Positions 33,032 through 44,944 of a DNA stretch of 64,000 nucleotides are shown piece by piece. The DNA is taken from NCBI GenBank assembly GCA_000729835.1, contig JFHB01000028.1, positions 62,001-126,000 on the forward strand, read 5' to 3'. This DNA comes from Atkinsonella hypoxylon (lineage: Eukaryota; Ascomycota; Sordariomycetes; Hypocreales; Clavicipitaceae). A model generated the notes under the pieces. That model did no database searches and was not told the origin of the DNA. It saw only the letters and a list, made by a program, of their open reading frames with translations. Every line of letters starts with the position of its first letter. Position 1 is the stretch's first letter. The translations under genes were made by a program, and so were the position numbers.

Positions 33032-33204
33032 GATGGGTGGAGTAGTATTGAGTGCCTTTGAAAAGCGATAGATCAGAACAAAACCCAAAGGGCGAAACTT
33101 GTCGCAATATAGACTGAAAAGTTATTAGTTGAAATGGTGGTTGATGTCCAAGCTGAGAGAAGATGAAGGAGCTAATAGCAAATGGAAGAGGATGGAGCGA
33201 GGTC

Positions 33205-33211
33205 TTTTATA
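33205..33211 (-). promoter_or_regulatory. TATA box of the aldo/keto reductase gene
   Basis: TATAAAA on the minus strand, about 175 bases upstream of the ATG at 33,031. Confidence 0.5.
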
Positions 33212-36200
33212 TTTGAGCAAAAAGGCTTCCAAGCCTTTAGCGTAGACAGACTTGTTTCACCAACACCAAGGAGCGTCCTTGATCGTTGGTACCCTTGATA
33301 TCTGAGTTCCCGCCTCCCGTCGATATCTCATGGTCCATTAGCTTCTACTGTGACAGTGCTGCTAGCCGTATCATATGAAAATGCTCTCCCCTGTTGGATA
33401 ATCTGGGAACACCTGATGGACAATTTCTAACGAGTCAGGACGAGTCGCCCTGAGCGTACCGTCCAGAGTGCCCGGCCCGTAGAGTATCACACTGTGGTGT
33501 CTGGGGTGAAATTGCGGTGGATAAGGCCACGATAACCCAACTGCGGCATTTTAGCAGAAGCTGCCCCAATCTTTAATTTTTTTTTTTTTTTTTTTAGTGT
33601 TTTTCATGTCTCCAGTGTTCCCAATCGCAACTGCGAAGCAAACCGCCACAACGTGGCTGCGATGGAGACTGCCTGGCTGGCATTAATGACGGAGAGCCGG
33701 TGGGGAAGAGGAAGAAGTCCATAGATCAATCAATCCTTGTTGGAGAACACAAAACGAAATGCCAGCAAGATCGAATGCTCCACCTCTGAGACGGAGAGTT
33801 GGCATCGAGTTACAGCCAGAGTTCTTATTACATCCTGTAGGCATGGTAATTGTGCTGCACAGTTCGTGCTATCGCCTTACTGTATCATGCCATACCGACA
33901 TTTTCTGAAGCAGCACATGGAAAGTTTTGTTGATCACAGTACTGCAGAATCTATGAAGTGTTTTTGGTTTCGTGTCATGGCAGAAAACTTGACACAGGGC
34001 AGCCCAGTATCTATTTATTTCAACAAAGTTTCCAGATGAATACATATGACTTTCCACTTGCCAACACGGAAAGACCGAGAGCAATGGCAACGAATGTAGT
34101 TGTCGATATGCTTGGACCAAGCAACGTCGAATGAGACAGCAAAGATCGCAAGACCGCAAGACGCTCTCTGCATACCGACAAGAGTGAATATGGTATAAAC
34201 AGAGGAGCCTGATGCAGGCATCGCAGACATCGCAGACGTCTGCTTGGTGCACCCATGTGCTTCGCTTGTTGGGTGTGGTCTGGTCATTCTGGGCTCCGGA
34301 GGCTGGTGCAGCGAACGTTGAGCAGCAGTTTGCCATGCATGATTTATATTATAAATTATTGCCTTGCATGTTGGGCGCGTCAGAGCGCCAGAATCATCTG
34401 CAAAGGGCAGCATGGGCGCCTAAAGAAGCTGGGACCTGGCCTGTAGCAATTCTCAGCCTACATGTTGACCGGACATACCTCTAGGCTAGGAGGTACCAGA
34501 CTGTAGGTACCTGACATAGGTACTCATTGTACTCCGTGATAATGGATAATGCCAGTCAACTGGCACCAGACTCGCGACAGACGAGATTGATCTTCAATGC
34601 TATGTCATGCAGCTGCTACACGCCGGGCCGCCAGCTGGAGGTGGTGACGTAGGCCGACAGTGCGAAGCGGGTCGAGAGATCTTCACCGACACCGTGCAAG
34701 CCCCTAGCCTTTGCCCGCATTGTACAGTGTTGGACTGGGTCGCAGAATACGGAGTACAGTGCAGATATTCTCACCGATTTCACATTCTGCCCCACTCGGC
34801 CTCCTTTCTTTTAAAATTCTCCTCCACTCTTGCATCGTTTCACGCTCGCAGACACTGAAAGGGTGATTGAGCCCGAGCAATGTGACGCTGCGCCTAGGAG
34901 ACAACAAGATCGAACCTCAGCGGTGACGCAAAATTCAAATACCGCACGATAATGATGCACGAAGCAAGTTGTGGCCAACATGGCGTTAGCTGACATGATG
35001 CGGCGCCATCCACATACACATCCACATCCACATCTGCATCTGCATCCGCATCTATCTGCATCGCATCAGATAGTGAACCGCAACCGCCGCCGCCGCCTTG
35101 ACAACCAATAGGCTTGTTATCGCCAGGAGATTGTCCGAAGCGCCGCTTCCGTTTCAGGGTTGTTGGGCTTTCTCGGCTTCTCGGCGCGGCAGCCACGGTC
35201 CTCGGGGGTCTCTCCCACCGTTGGCGTACGGACCTGCAATCCTTTTTTTAAGTACAAGTACAATTTGTACGTACATACATAATTGGTAGGGCACACCCAC
35301 ACCCTGAACAGATCACACACAGCATTCGGAATGCCGACATGCCATAACCTAGTTTGGACTACTATTCCTTCATCTGTCCTTCTACATCGATATCAGCGAA
35401 TCAAGGCGCCTTACTCGGACCATCTGTGGCAGAAACACTCTGAACGCTCGCTGATTCATTGGCTACCATCCAATTAATCTATACCAAAGCAGTCTCCATC
35501 TGCCGTAATGCTAGGTCAGACTGTGATCCACCATTTTGCTGCTCGTCTCACTTTTAGCTCCTCTTTCGAAAATGCCCGCTAATTTTGACTAGGCCTCACC
35601 GCCTGCTGCTCACAGTCCGGACCTTTAAGTCATCATTCTCAAACACTTTCCGATGTGCAACTGTTAGTAATAGCAGTTTTCGCAGATCTGACTCGGGCGG
35701 AACAAGATCTAGAAAAAAAAAAATTTGTTGCGTACGGATTACAGTAGCTACTGATGAGCCGGGTCGTGTTCTAAAGCTGTCTCCAGGATGATGGACCTGC
35801 CTGATAACCTGGTCCAACACTGAAACCCTTTGACGTAAATCCAATAAAAACTGGCAGCCAAGGATTACTTCCGGATGTACACTTTTTTTCTGCCGATTCA
35901 CCCTCACCTTGGTTAGGTGGACTGACAGATGTCTTTACGCTACCTCATTGGTTCTCGACGGGTCCTTCGTCTGGTGATGACGAATAAACATGAAAAAGCA
36001 ATTCGGCCTCTAAAAGGAAAGCTCTTCACCAGTGATATTATTTCTATTGATTTGTCTACGTGGGGGTCATCTAAACCTATACACGGAGAACACCATGTGG
36101 TGAACCAAGTATGATCGTGCTGGTCTGATATGCCACCGTCGCGAGAAAGCGCAGTTTGCCCAAGCCCAACACATTTTGCAAACTAATTCTCCCTCCTTGA

Positions 36201-39200
36201 AAACACCCCCAATGCAGGGACTGATTCCACGTCCGCTCACATGTGTGTCATCGGTCCCTCATCGGTGTCGATTGCCGCAGGGATACCCCAATTCCATCGA
36301 TGAACTTTGACTATCCGTGCGCCAATGTTACGACACCCCGGCACATTTCGTTTCTTGCCGAAAGACATTCAGTTCAAGGGATCTCACGACTTCTACTCCA
36401 TCATCGTGACTCCGCTGTTGATAATGCCGAGCTTTGACGTCGGGGGTCTTTTGGCACGGCACTTTTTTTTTTTTTGGTTGCGAGAATTGAGATCAATGCA
36501 CACTCCTGGCCGCCTGGCTGCGACCAGACCATTTAGTATAGTACTGAGCAAGATATTACATAGATGCACTCAATCCCATTCACCTTCTTTTGATTTTTCT
36601 TTTCTTTTTCTTTAATCACTCTATTGGACTTTGCACTGCTGATAAAAGATCGAGAAGTAGCTCGAAGCAGTCGGGGAAAACTGGGATCGCCCTTTCCTCG
36701 GGAAGATATACCCCCCGGGGGAACTGTATGTCGCTGAATGAGAACAGCGATAATCATGCATTCGGGTCTTTCCTCTCATATCACTGATACAGTGGCTCGC
36801 ATTGCTCATCCCAATCCCCATCGAACAATGTGTGAGCATTGACCACGAAAATTTGGGTGTTAGTTAACCAAGATTTTTCAGTGTCTCGATAAAAACCACA
36901 GGCTGAAATGCTGAATACTGCTGCACCCTTGAGGTAGAGATGAGGCATTACCGACAATAAGCACGACCCTTGCAACGTTTAAAGGTGTAGTGAACTGGTG
37001 CGATGCCACAGCCTCCCGCGAGTTAGTTCTCAAATGGCTTGCCGACCGCGCATCGTGTGGTTTCACTCCAACCCATGCCACTTGGCTTCTATCTCCCCTG
37101 TCTTGGGCGATAGTCGGCAGTCGTGTTGGATCGTGCGAGTTGCTTGAGATCTTTCGGTTCTTGCATCAACAAACTAGTGCCGTCAAGGACATGTAAGTCC
37201 TGCGCGGCTTGTTGAAGTGTGCGTGGTAACTCCGCGGCAGGGATAACGATCGATCGAAGAGCAGTCTGAGGGCCGCGAAAAGAAGCAAGTTGCCACAGTA
37301 CGCTTCCATGCCATTCACGTGGCTCATCGTTATTCAGTCCCAAATGAACGGTCAAGCAGCTTACGTGATTGCATTCACGGTCTGTTCACATTCTAGATAT
37401 ATAACTTGGGCACATTGCGAGTGCGCTTTTTGTACGGACAGCCAAAGTGAGGGGGCTATGATGATAGAAACTCTGTACTATGATGCCAAAGAATAGTGAT
37501 CTGTCTCAGAGTCTCTCTCTGGAGATGCATTGTTGAGATACAACGTCGGGTTTGCTATCTACAGGAGATGCCACATTCTGGAGAACATGCCAAGATGACT
37601 CGAAACTGCCATAGACAGGGGTTATTCACAACCCCACGTAAAAGTATCTCAGTCAAAGTCGTTCTAGACATCATAAAACAAGAAGTATTGCAAATCGGGT
37701 GCAGCGCCCAGACTCAACGGCCATGATCCAGATCGAAACATGGATGTCAATGCAGGACTTCTCTGGGAGAGCGTTGCTGTCCGGCATTTATTTTCGCACG
37801 AAAATTTGCGCCATGGCCACCACCTTCCAACGAAGCGAGGTTGACGATCATTTGAGACCTACCCGCATGGGCTCAGGGAAGATACAGTGGAAGGACGTAA
37901 GCAGATTCGTGTCGGGAGGGGGAGGATGAATAGGAACTCGAAAAAATGTTTAAGTTGGGGCTAGTCTATTCCCTGGTATTCTTCCGAGAGCTTAGGTTTT
38001 GTGTTTAAATATTCTCTCTTTTTGCACTGCATTACTGTCAGGTGTGTTGGCCAGTGTAGGTTGAGCCATGCATATTCCATCTACTTCGTCCACCACGAGT
38101 AATATCCTGGGCACAAAACTGTGCAAAGAAGTGCTGACGCACTTATACGGACTGACGTACATGGACTTGCAGCATGTCGACGCGGACTTACTTGGCTTCA
38201 TGTAATCATGAGGTAACCATGCGCCTCAATTTTATCATGGATACGACCATGGTCGTCAGTCGAGTCTGCATCCGTCAAGCTCTTGCGTGAAAGTGCCTAA
38301 CTTGCGGAGGTTTGGGGAAAAGGCTACAAACCCGGAGCTGTAAGGGGGCGATACCGGTTGGTAATTTGGTCCATGCCGTCCGGGATGTGATAATTCAATA
38401 CATGCGTCACGTTACTTAGCATGAACCGGCAAGCTGCGGCACAATTCTCAAGAAGAGCGAAGAAACGCTGTCTTTGGCCTGTTGTGTCACTGTTTATGTG
38501 AAGTTTCGATATTGTGGAACGTTCTCTGCGCTAGCTGAGATATAGCTTTGTGGTGCGCCAATTTAGATGTCCGCATTCGTTTCCCTTATAGTAGGGACAC
38601 CAGGTTATCGCGGCGTATAGTTGTAGCGGAAGAAGAATATGATATTTGAACTCATCATTCTTTCTGTAACAAACACTAGCACGTGATGCTCTTGGATAAT
38701 CTTGGCACTCTCACTTATTATCAAGGGCTTCTAATCGCTGCATTTTCCGCGTCGAAGTGTTGACCTATTAGCTTATTAATGTAGTCACTACATCAAAAGG
38801 CTCTAAGCGTATGCCCACTGGCAGATAATGTTTATGATGTATCCTTAGTCTATGTACAAGTGGAAGTGCCCTCTATTGTGCACAAGACAGTGAGTGTCTC
38901 GCTAAAACAGATGATGTGACGACGTGTTGCCCCTCACCGTAGGCATATCGTGTTGATTGCATAGGCTGTAAGGCAAACATTCATCAGTCTCGCCTAATCA
39001 AGAAAGGGAAAAACTCTTATGGCAAAGCAAGAAATAGCTTGGGCAAGAAATTTGGCGGCTACAGTGCTGAACACTTGGCGCCAGTGAGTCACGAACTGGC
39101 TTGAAAATCATTGGCAGTTCAGTAGTGAGTTTGGAACTACATGATTGTGGCCTCTCGTCCATATTTTCCAAGTCTTACAATAGCGTCCACGACCTTGCAC

Positions 39201-40160
39201 AGATTCTAATTTTGGACATCAACACCGGCTTTTCGCCATGCAAAGACTTTTAGTCATGACACGTCCTTCAGTTTGAGGACGAGAGACGTTATCAGTCGCA
39301 AAATTGGGGCCATCCAATCTTCTGACCATCTCGCTGAGGGACAACTTCTATATACCAGCTGCTGGTATCATGAGCGCCTCAACACTAAGCATGGTACGGC
39401 GCAGTTGAATGACCTGTTTAATTTTGCGTAGAGTCAACAATTCAACTGTCGGTATGTGGTTCAAGCATTTATTTCTTCTTCCATGGATCGTGATTTAAAC
39501 TTAGTATGCTTGGCTGGCTGCCAAAAATGACATCCAGCGATAGTTCGTCGGCGAATGGCCGAGATCATAGAGCGGCGACACATTCGAGCTAGGTTGGGTA
39601 GAGTCATGGCGGGTAGTTGCTGTGCTTCCTTGGCATCTCGATTTCTTCGTCGTGCTTTCGTGCGTTACTGTGCTCAGCTGACTTGACGTTTATGTGGATT
39701 CGTTCCTTTTTGATTAGCAGTGCGAACAAAGGATGAGAAAAGTGGCTGTCGAATCCTGATAATTTCTGCCAATGTTAGGCTCAACAAGAAGCGGCACATA
39801 AATGGCCAGCCAGCCTCTCCGAATAAAGTAATCTCAGTACTACGAGTAATTTTTTTGATTTGCCACGCCTGTTAAACCTCGTTTTGGTGTTTCGTTGAAC
39901 TTTAAATCTCTTTAAATCTTATTTTTTTCTGTGAGGAAACGTATGGAATGAAAAGGAACGAACCCATCACTGAAGGTTAAATAAGTCGGAAGCAGCATAT
40001 TGCCAAGCTGGTGGCCATGACTTGCAAAAGGCGAGTTTCTTCCAGTTATCAAATCAACTTCAGTCCAACAGTTTCGAAAAGCACATATTCGCCAGGTCTC
40101 TAATTACGAATTGCTGGTCATGACTCAGCGCTGTGGTCCGGGGTAAGCTCAATGTATCAC
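33212..40160. other. 7-kb gene-poor interval
   Basis: I find no gene I can support. Open frames are short (at most about 155 codons), overlap on both strands and lack family features; 38,250-40,400 has almost none. Base composition is near that of the rest and not RIP-like. Contents: a 19-T run at 33,577-33,595, an exact TACGGAGTA at 34,748, a near copy at 34,530, and small CA/CAT-rich stretches near 35,020-35,070. Non-coding RNA genes cannot be excluded by reading alone. Confidence 0.45.
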
Positions 40161-40186
40161 CCACGCTGATTGGCCACGCTGATTGG
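40161..40186 (-). promoter_or_regulatory. Tandem 13-bp repeat with two reversed CCAAT boxes upstream of RRP12
   Basis: The unit CCACGCTGATTGG occurs twice head to tail. Each holds ATTGG, a CCAAT box on the opposite strand, about 235-250 bases upstream of the RRP12 start. CCAAT boxes bind the HAP/CBC complex in fungi; action here is inference. Confidence 0.5.
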
Positions 40187-40417
40187 CGGCGTCGCTTCTT
40201 AGACCGCCTTTCGCGGTGCCGCTATGTTAGCTAATAAATGAAAACTTATCCTATCAAGCCCCGCCAGCCATCTATCGATAAGGAATTTTTTTTGTGCAGA
40301 TTGACGGCACAAAGGGACCATGGCCTGAATCCTGCACTCCACTACTATCTACGCGGCCAATTTTTCCGACTTTGATCCTCTCGCGACACACATAAGTCAG
40401 GCAGTGGTCGTCCAAAA

Positions 40418-43400
40418 ATGTCGACCCCGACTTTGGCAGAGAAGCTAGACAAGATCAAGTCCCCTGGCTTGCAAAGTCAGCAAAGGGTAACCGCTGACAT
40501 AAACCTCCATTGCATGTTGCATACTACAAGCACGATTCCAACTAACAATTTCTCCGCCAGACTGTCGTTGTCCTTCAAGCCGTCGAGTCCACCCTCGAGG
40601 AGCAGAAAACCGCTCCGACACCGACCGGATATTTCGCCGCACTATTAGCCCTTCTGCAACAGGCCAGCAGCAATGGAAAGGTAAACGTCGAATTGGCCAC
40701 GCCCGTGGTCTACCTCTTGGACGTTGTGACGCCGTTTGCCCCGCAGCCACTGCTTCGATCCAAGTTCACGCAAATTTTGACTCTCCTCGTGCCGGTATTA
40801 TTGATGCAACAGGCAGAAGCGATTCTACTTAGAACTTCTATTGGATGTCTGGAGTCGTTGCTTCTCGCTCAGGATGCGCCATCCTGGGAACTCTCCGTCT
40901 CCCAAATTGGTCCTCGTCGGGCTGTCGCTGGTCTGCTGAACTTATCTCTCGACCACCGCCCCAAGGTCCGAAAGCGAGCACAGGATGCGCTGAAAAAAGT
41001 ACTCAAGAATCCTCCTCCGAGTCCCTCCCTAGACCATCCGGCCGCCGACATGTGTGCCCAGACTGCTTTGAAGTACCTAGAGGATTTGACAAACAAGGCC
41101 GCGGAATCGCGCAAGGACAAGAACTCCTCAGACTCAACACACGACCCTGCCCTGGTACATGCGCTCCAGTTGGTCAAGAGTGTCGCCGCGGCTAGTGGCG
41201 GCTGGCCTAGCACAAAAATCGAGTCCCTCTGCGAACTACTGTTGGGTATTGCCAAGACAGGTAACGAGTATATGACTATGGCCGGCTTTGAGATCTTCGA
41301 ACTCGTTTTTGAGAGTATGAGTGATGAGATTTCTTCCTCCAAGCTACCACGACTCATCGAAATCATTTCAGAGTTACGTCCGTCCGCAAATGACACACAA
41401 CTTGTCCCGCCATGGCTCGCCATCCTTTCTAGAGGATTTGATGTTTCTGCACAGATCGAGCCGGACGAAACCTTCCTCAAGCTGCCTGATTTAGTTGCAA
41501 TGATAGCTCAATTCTTCGAGTCGCACTCGGAAAACATCAGAATATCAGCGTCAGAGTGTCTGGTATCTTTCATGGCCAACTGCATCCCTCAACAAGTTAT
41601 TCTGGGCCCTTCAATATATGAAGAAAAGATTTTAGACAAGATTACCAAAACAGGCGAGTCTCTTCTCACCGTGCAATATCAAGCTGCATGGCTGCAGACC
41701 TTCAATGTGCTCGGTGCCATGTTCACTATGTTTCGATGGCAATCGTACCCGCGAATGATGAATATTACCAAAACCATTGGCGAAATTCGTGAAAACCCTT
41801 CTTTTCGCAACAAGAAAGAAGCAGATGAGGTCATCGGACAAGCCATTCAGGCCATGGGCCCCGAGGCTGTTCTCACTGCGTTGCCCTTGAACATCATCAA
41901 ACCAGCTAAGGGCCAGGCTGGAAGGGCATGGATGTTCCCCATTCTTAGGGACTATGTCAGCAACACTGAATTGGGCCACTTCAAGACCGAAATGGTTCCC
42001 CTCAGTGAGCTGATATTCCAGAAAGTGTTGGACCATGGCTTGGCCGAGAAAACCATGGAGATTAAGATTTACGAGACACTTGTTCAGCAAATATGGGCCA
42101 CTCTCCCTGGGTACTGCGATCTACCCCTAGATCTCATGGAAGCCTTTGATCGAGGTTTTGCCGAAATGCTCGCGAACCTCTTGTACCAGCAAGTAGAGTT
42201 ACGATTGGATGTCTGCCGCGCGCTCAAGACGTTAATCGAGTCGAACCAGGCCATTGCGAGCATTGGGGAGGGCGAAGAGGATTTTATGCTTCAGAGCAGA
42301 GTATCCCGTGACACCGCGCAGAAGAATCTTACCTACCTGGGTCAATATGCCGGGAACATGCTTGCTGTTCTCTTCAATGTGTACACACAGACGCTTCCGC
42401 AGAGCCGTGGCCCCATTCTGCAAACCGTAAACGCCTTCTTGAGTATCACGCCTAATCAGGAGGTTATGGATACGTTTGAACGCGTCAGCAAAATGCTTGC
42501 CTCTGAGTTGGAAAATACCCACAAATCCGATGACAAGGAAGAGGAGAAGAACCAAAAGGGCAAAGGCCGTATGCCATCCACTGCTCAAACATTGATGGAC
42601 CTTGTCATCACAATGTCAGCTTACCTTCCCCGTGACAGCTTTGCCACCCTGTTTGAGATTGCTACCGTCATCATCTACAGAGAGGACGAGCCACAACTTC
42701 AGAAGAAGGCCTACAAACTCATCCCTCGACTGGCTACTTCCGAGCTTGGCAGGGCGGCTTTGCAGGAGAGAAACGCGGAATTACAACAGCTGATTCTTGC
42801 AAGCTCAGAAAAGGTCTCTGCTCCGGCCCGACGTGAGCGGCTAGCCGCCATTACTGATCTCCTCCCCTTCGTTTCCAATGACTCTCTCCACTTCATTCCC
42901 TCTGTTCTCAGTGAAGTAGTCGTCAGTTGTAAGGAAAACAACGAGCGAGCTCGAGAAACCGCCTACGAGCTACTCGTAAAAATGGGCCAGCGCATGGCCG
43001 ACGCCGGCGGAGCCAAGATCGACAATAGCAAAGTGTCTCACATGCCAGCGGACGCACCTGCTGGAAATGCCAATATCGAAGAGTACTTCACCATGGTCAG
43101 CGCCGGTCTGGCCGGCAGCACGCCACACATGATTTCGGCCTCCATTACCGCTATTAGCCGTCTCCTTTATGAGTTCCGCTCGTTGCTCAGCGAGCAGACC
43201 GTCTCCGACCTTGTCCAAACCATGGACCTCTTCCTCACGTCCAACAACCGCGAAATTGTCAAGAGTTGTCTCGGCTTCGTCAAAGTGTGCGTCATCAGTC
43301 TCCCCGTCGAGCTCATGATTCCCCGCCTGGCCACTCTCGTGCCCAATCTCATCGTCTGGAGCCGCGAGCACAAGGGCCACTTCAAGGCCAAAGTCAAGCA

Positions 43401-44250
43401 CATTCTCGAGCGCATGGTCAGGCGCTTTGGTTTTGACCTTGTCCACGGGAACTGCCCCGAGTCCGACAGGAAATTAATTGCCAACATCCGCAAGACCAGA
43501 GAACGCACCAAGAGGAAGAAGGACGCTTCCGGCGGCGATCGCGCCGATCACGCCAGTGACGGCGCGTCAGATGCTGAACAGCCCGGGAAGCGCCAACACG
43601 ACAATGAGTATGACCAAGCCCTCTACAGTAGCGACTCGGACGACTCCGCAGCCTCAGATGACCAAGTCAGCCGGCCCAAGAAGAAGTCCTCCCGAAAGGG
43701 CGGCAAAACCTACATCATCGAAGACGAAGACGAACCTCTCGACCTTTTGGACAAGAAGGCCCTCGCCAACATATCCTCTACCAAACCTAGCAAACCGCGC
43801 AAGCCTACCAAGACCAAAACGAAGGTCGATCTTGACGGCAAACTCATCCTCGGTCAAGACAACGACGACAAAGAAGCAGGCAGCATGGATGTCGACCAGC
43901 CTGAGACTTCAGGCGTGGGCGCCTACGTCGCTGCCCTCAAGGGCAAAGACGCAGCCAAGCGCGGACGTGGTGGCAAGCTCAAGTTCTCCAACAAACGGCC
44001 CGATGACGACATGGAGGAGATGGATGAGGACGATGCCGCAGCTATCAAGATGAAGATTAGCCCCGGACGAGGTAGTAACGATAGAGGCAAGTTCCGTGGA
44101 AGACTAGGCATGAGGGGAGGTGCACGAGGTGCACGAGGTGGACGTAGTGGCAGGGGCGGGATTGCCGCTGGTAGAAAAGGATTGGGCGTGGACAAAAAGC
44201 ATGGGCCTGCCGGACATGGGATTGGGAAGTCAAGGAGGGGGCGGAACTAA
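40418..44250 (+). CDS. RRP12: Ribosomal RNA-processing/export factor Rrp12 (NUC173 domain)
   Basis: HEAT-repeat protein of the nucleolus that binds Ran and pre-ribosomes and is needed for export of both subunits. Model: exons 40,418-40,486 and 40,561-44,250 (74-bp intron), 1252 residues; yeast Rrp12 has 1228. Exon 1 (MSTPTLAEKLDKIKSPGLQS) joins in phase to TVVVLQAVESTLEEQ. Residues 30-950 are repeated amphipathic helices, with the NUC173-type block in the N-terminal half (RKRAQDALKKVL, PRRAVAGLLNLSLDHRPKVR). The C-terminal 250 residues are highly charged: acidic/basic patches (TRERTKRKKD, KKKSSRKGG, EDEDEPLDLLDKK), then an Arg-Gly-rich tail (RGGARGARGGRSGRGG) and a basic end that should bind RNA and give nuclear entry. 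Two CCAAT boxes lie upstream. Confidence 0.96.
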
Positions 44251-44944
44251 ATTGAGCTGCTAGAGTGAAGACATAACTCGAATGTTATCATAGAATGTGG
44301 GGGGGCTTTCGTTCAATTAGAGTTGGCGGGATTGTCATTTGTGAGGGATGCATGTGAGGAGCTTTCGACGACCGCTTCACCTTTTTTATACCTGGCGCTC
44401 CAAGTAGTGTTCAGATTAAACAGGATTCACACATACACATACACATACACACACATTGTATATATATATATGCTTTGGAATATAGAACCACAACTGCATA
44501 AGCGTTATCAAAGTACCTCACCATTGCGCAATGGTAGAAAAACATAATTGCCTCATGACCGTGAATAAGGGAAGGACAACAATGAAATAGCCAACCACGT
44601 CGCAACAACTTTTGATTCCATAAAGGAGACATACTCAACCTAACCCTCAATTCGATTCTAAACTTCAACAAACCTTATCCAATAATCTAGTGTCCCGTCT
44701 TTGTCCACTTGCTGGGCCGATTTATATAGGGTATCTCCGCCGCATAATCAAAAATTATGCCAAGGTCATCATCATCAGCCACTGTATCTATAGCAGCTCG
44801 ATATATCATCATTTATCCATGGTCGTAACGAAGTAGTTTCTATACCAACACCGTTCGCTATGCTGAAAGCCATTCGAATCTAGAGACCCACAAATGCAGT
44901 CGAGCAATCAACAACGCCAGGACCTATCGGTCCAAAAAGCTCAA
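44251..44944. other. Convergent intergenic region
   Basis: 694 bases between the 3' ends of RRP12 and the DUF2293 gene. It contains the ACACAT/TA microsatellite at 44,427-44,473. No gene seen. Confidence 0.5.
44427..44473. repeat. ACACAT microsatellite running into TA repeats
   Basis: About four ACACAT units, then CA, then six TA units, in the 3' flank of RRP12. Confidence 0.85.

Noticed and set aside
42970..43446. Long minus-strand frames inside RRP12 (also 41,632-42,090 and 43,478-44,053 plus)
   Set aside because: Shadows of the Rrp12 frame in a GC-biased codon context.
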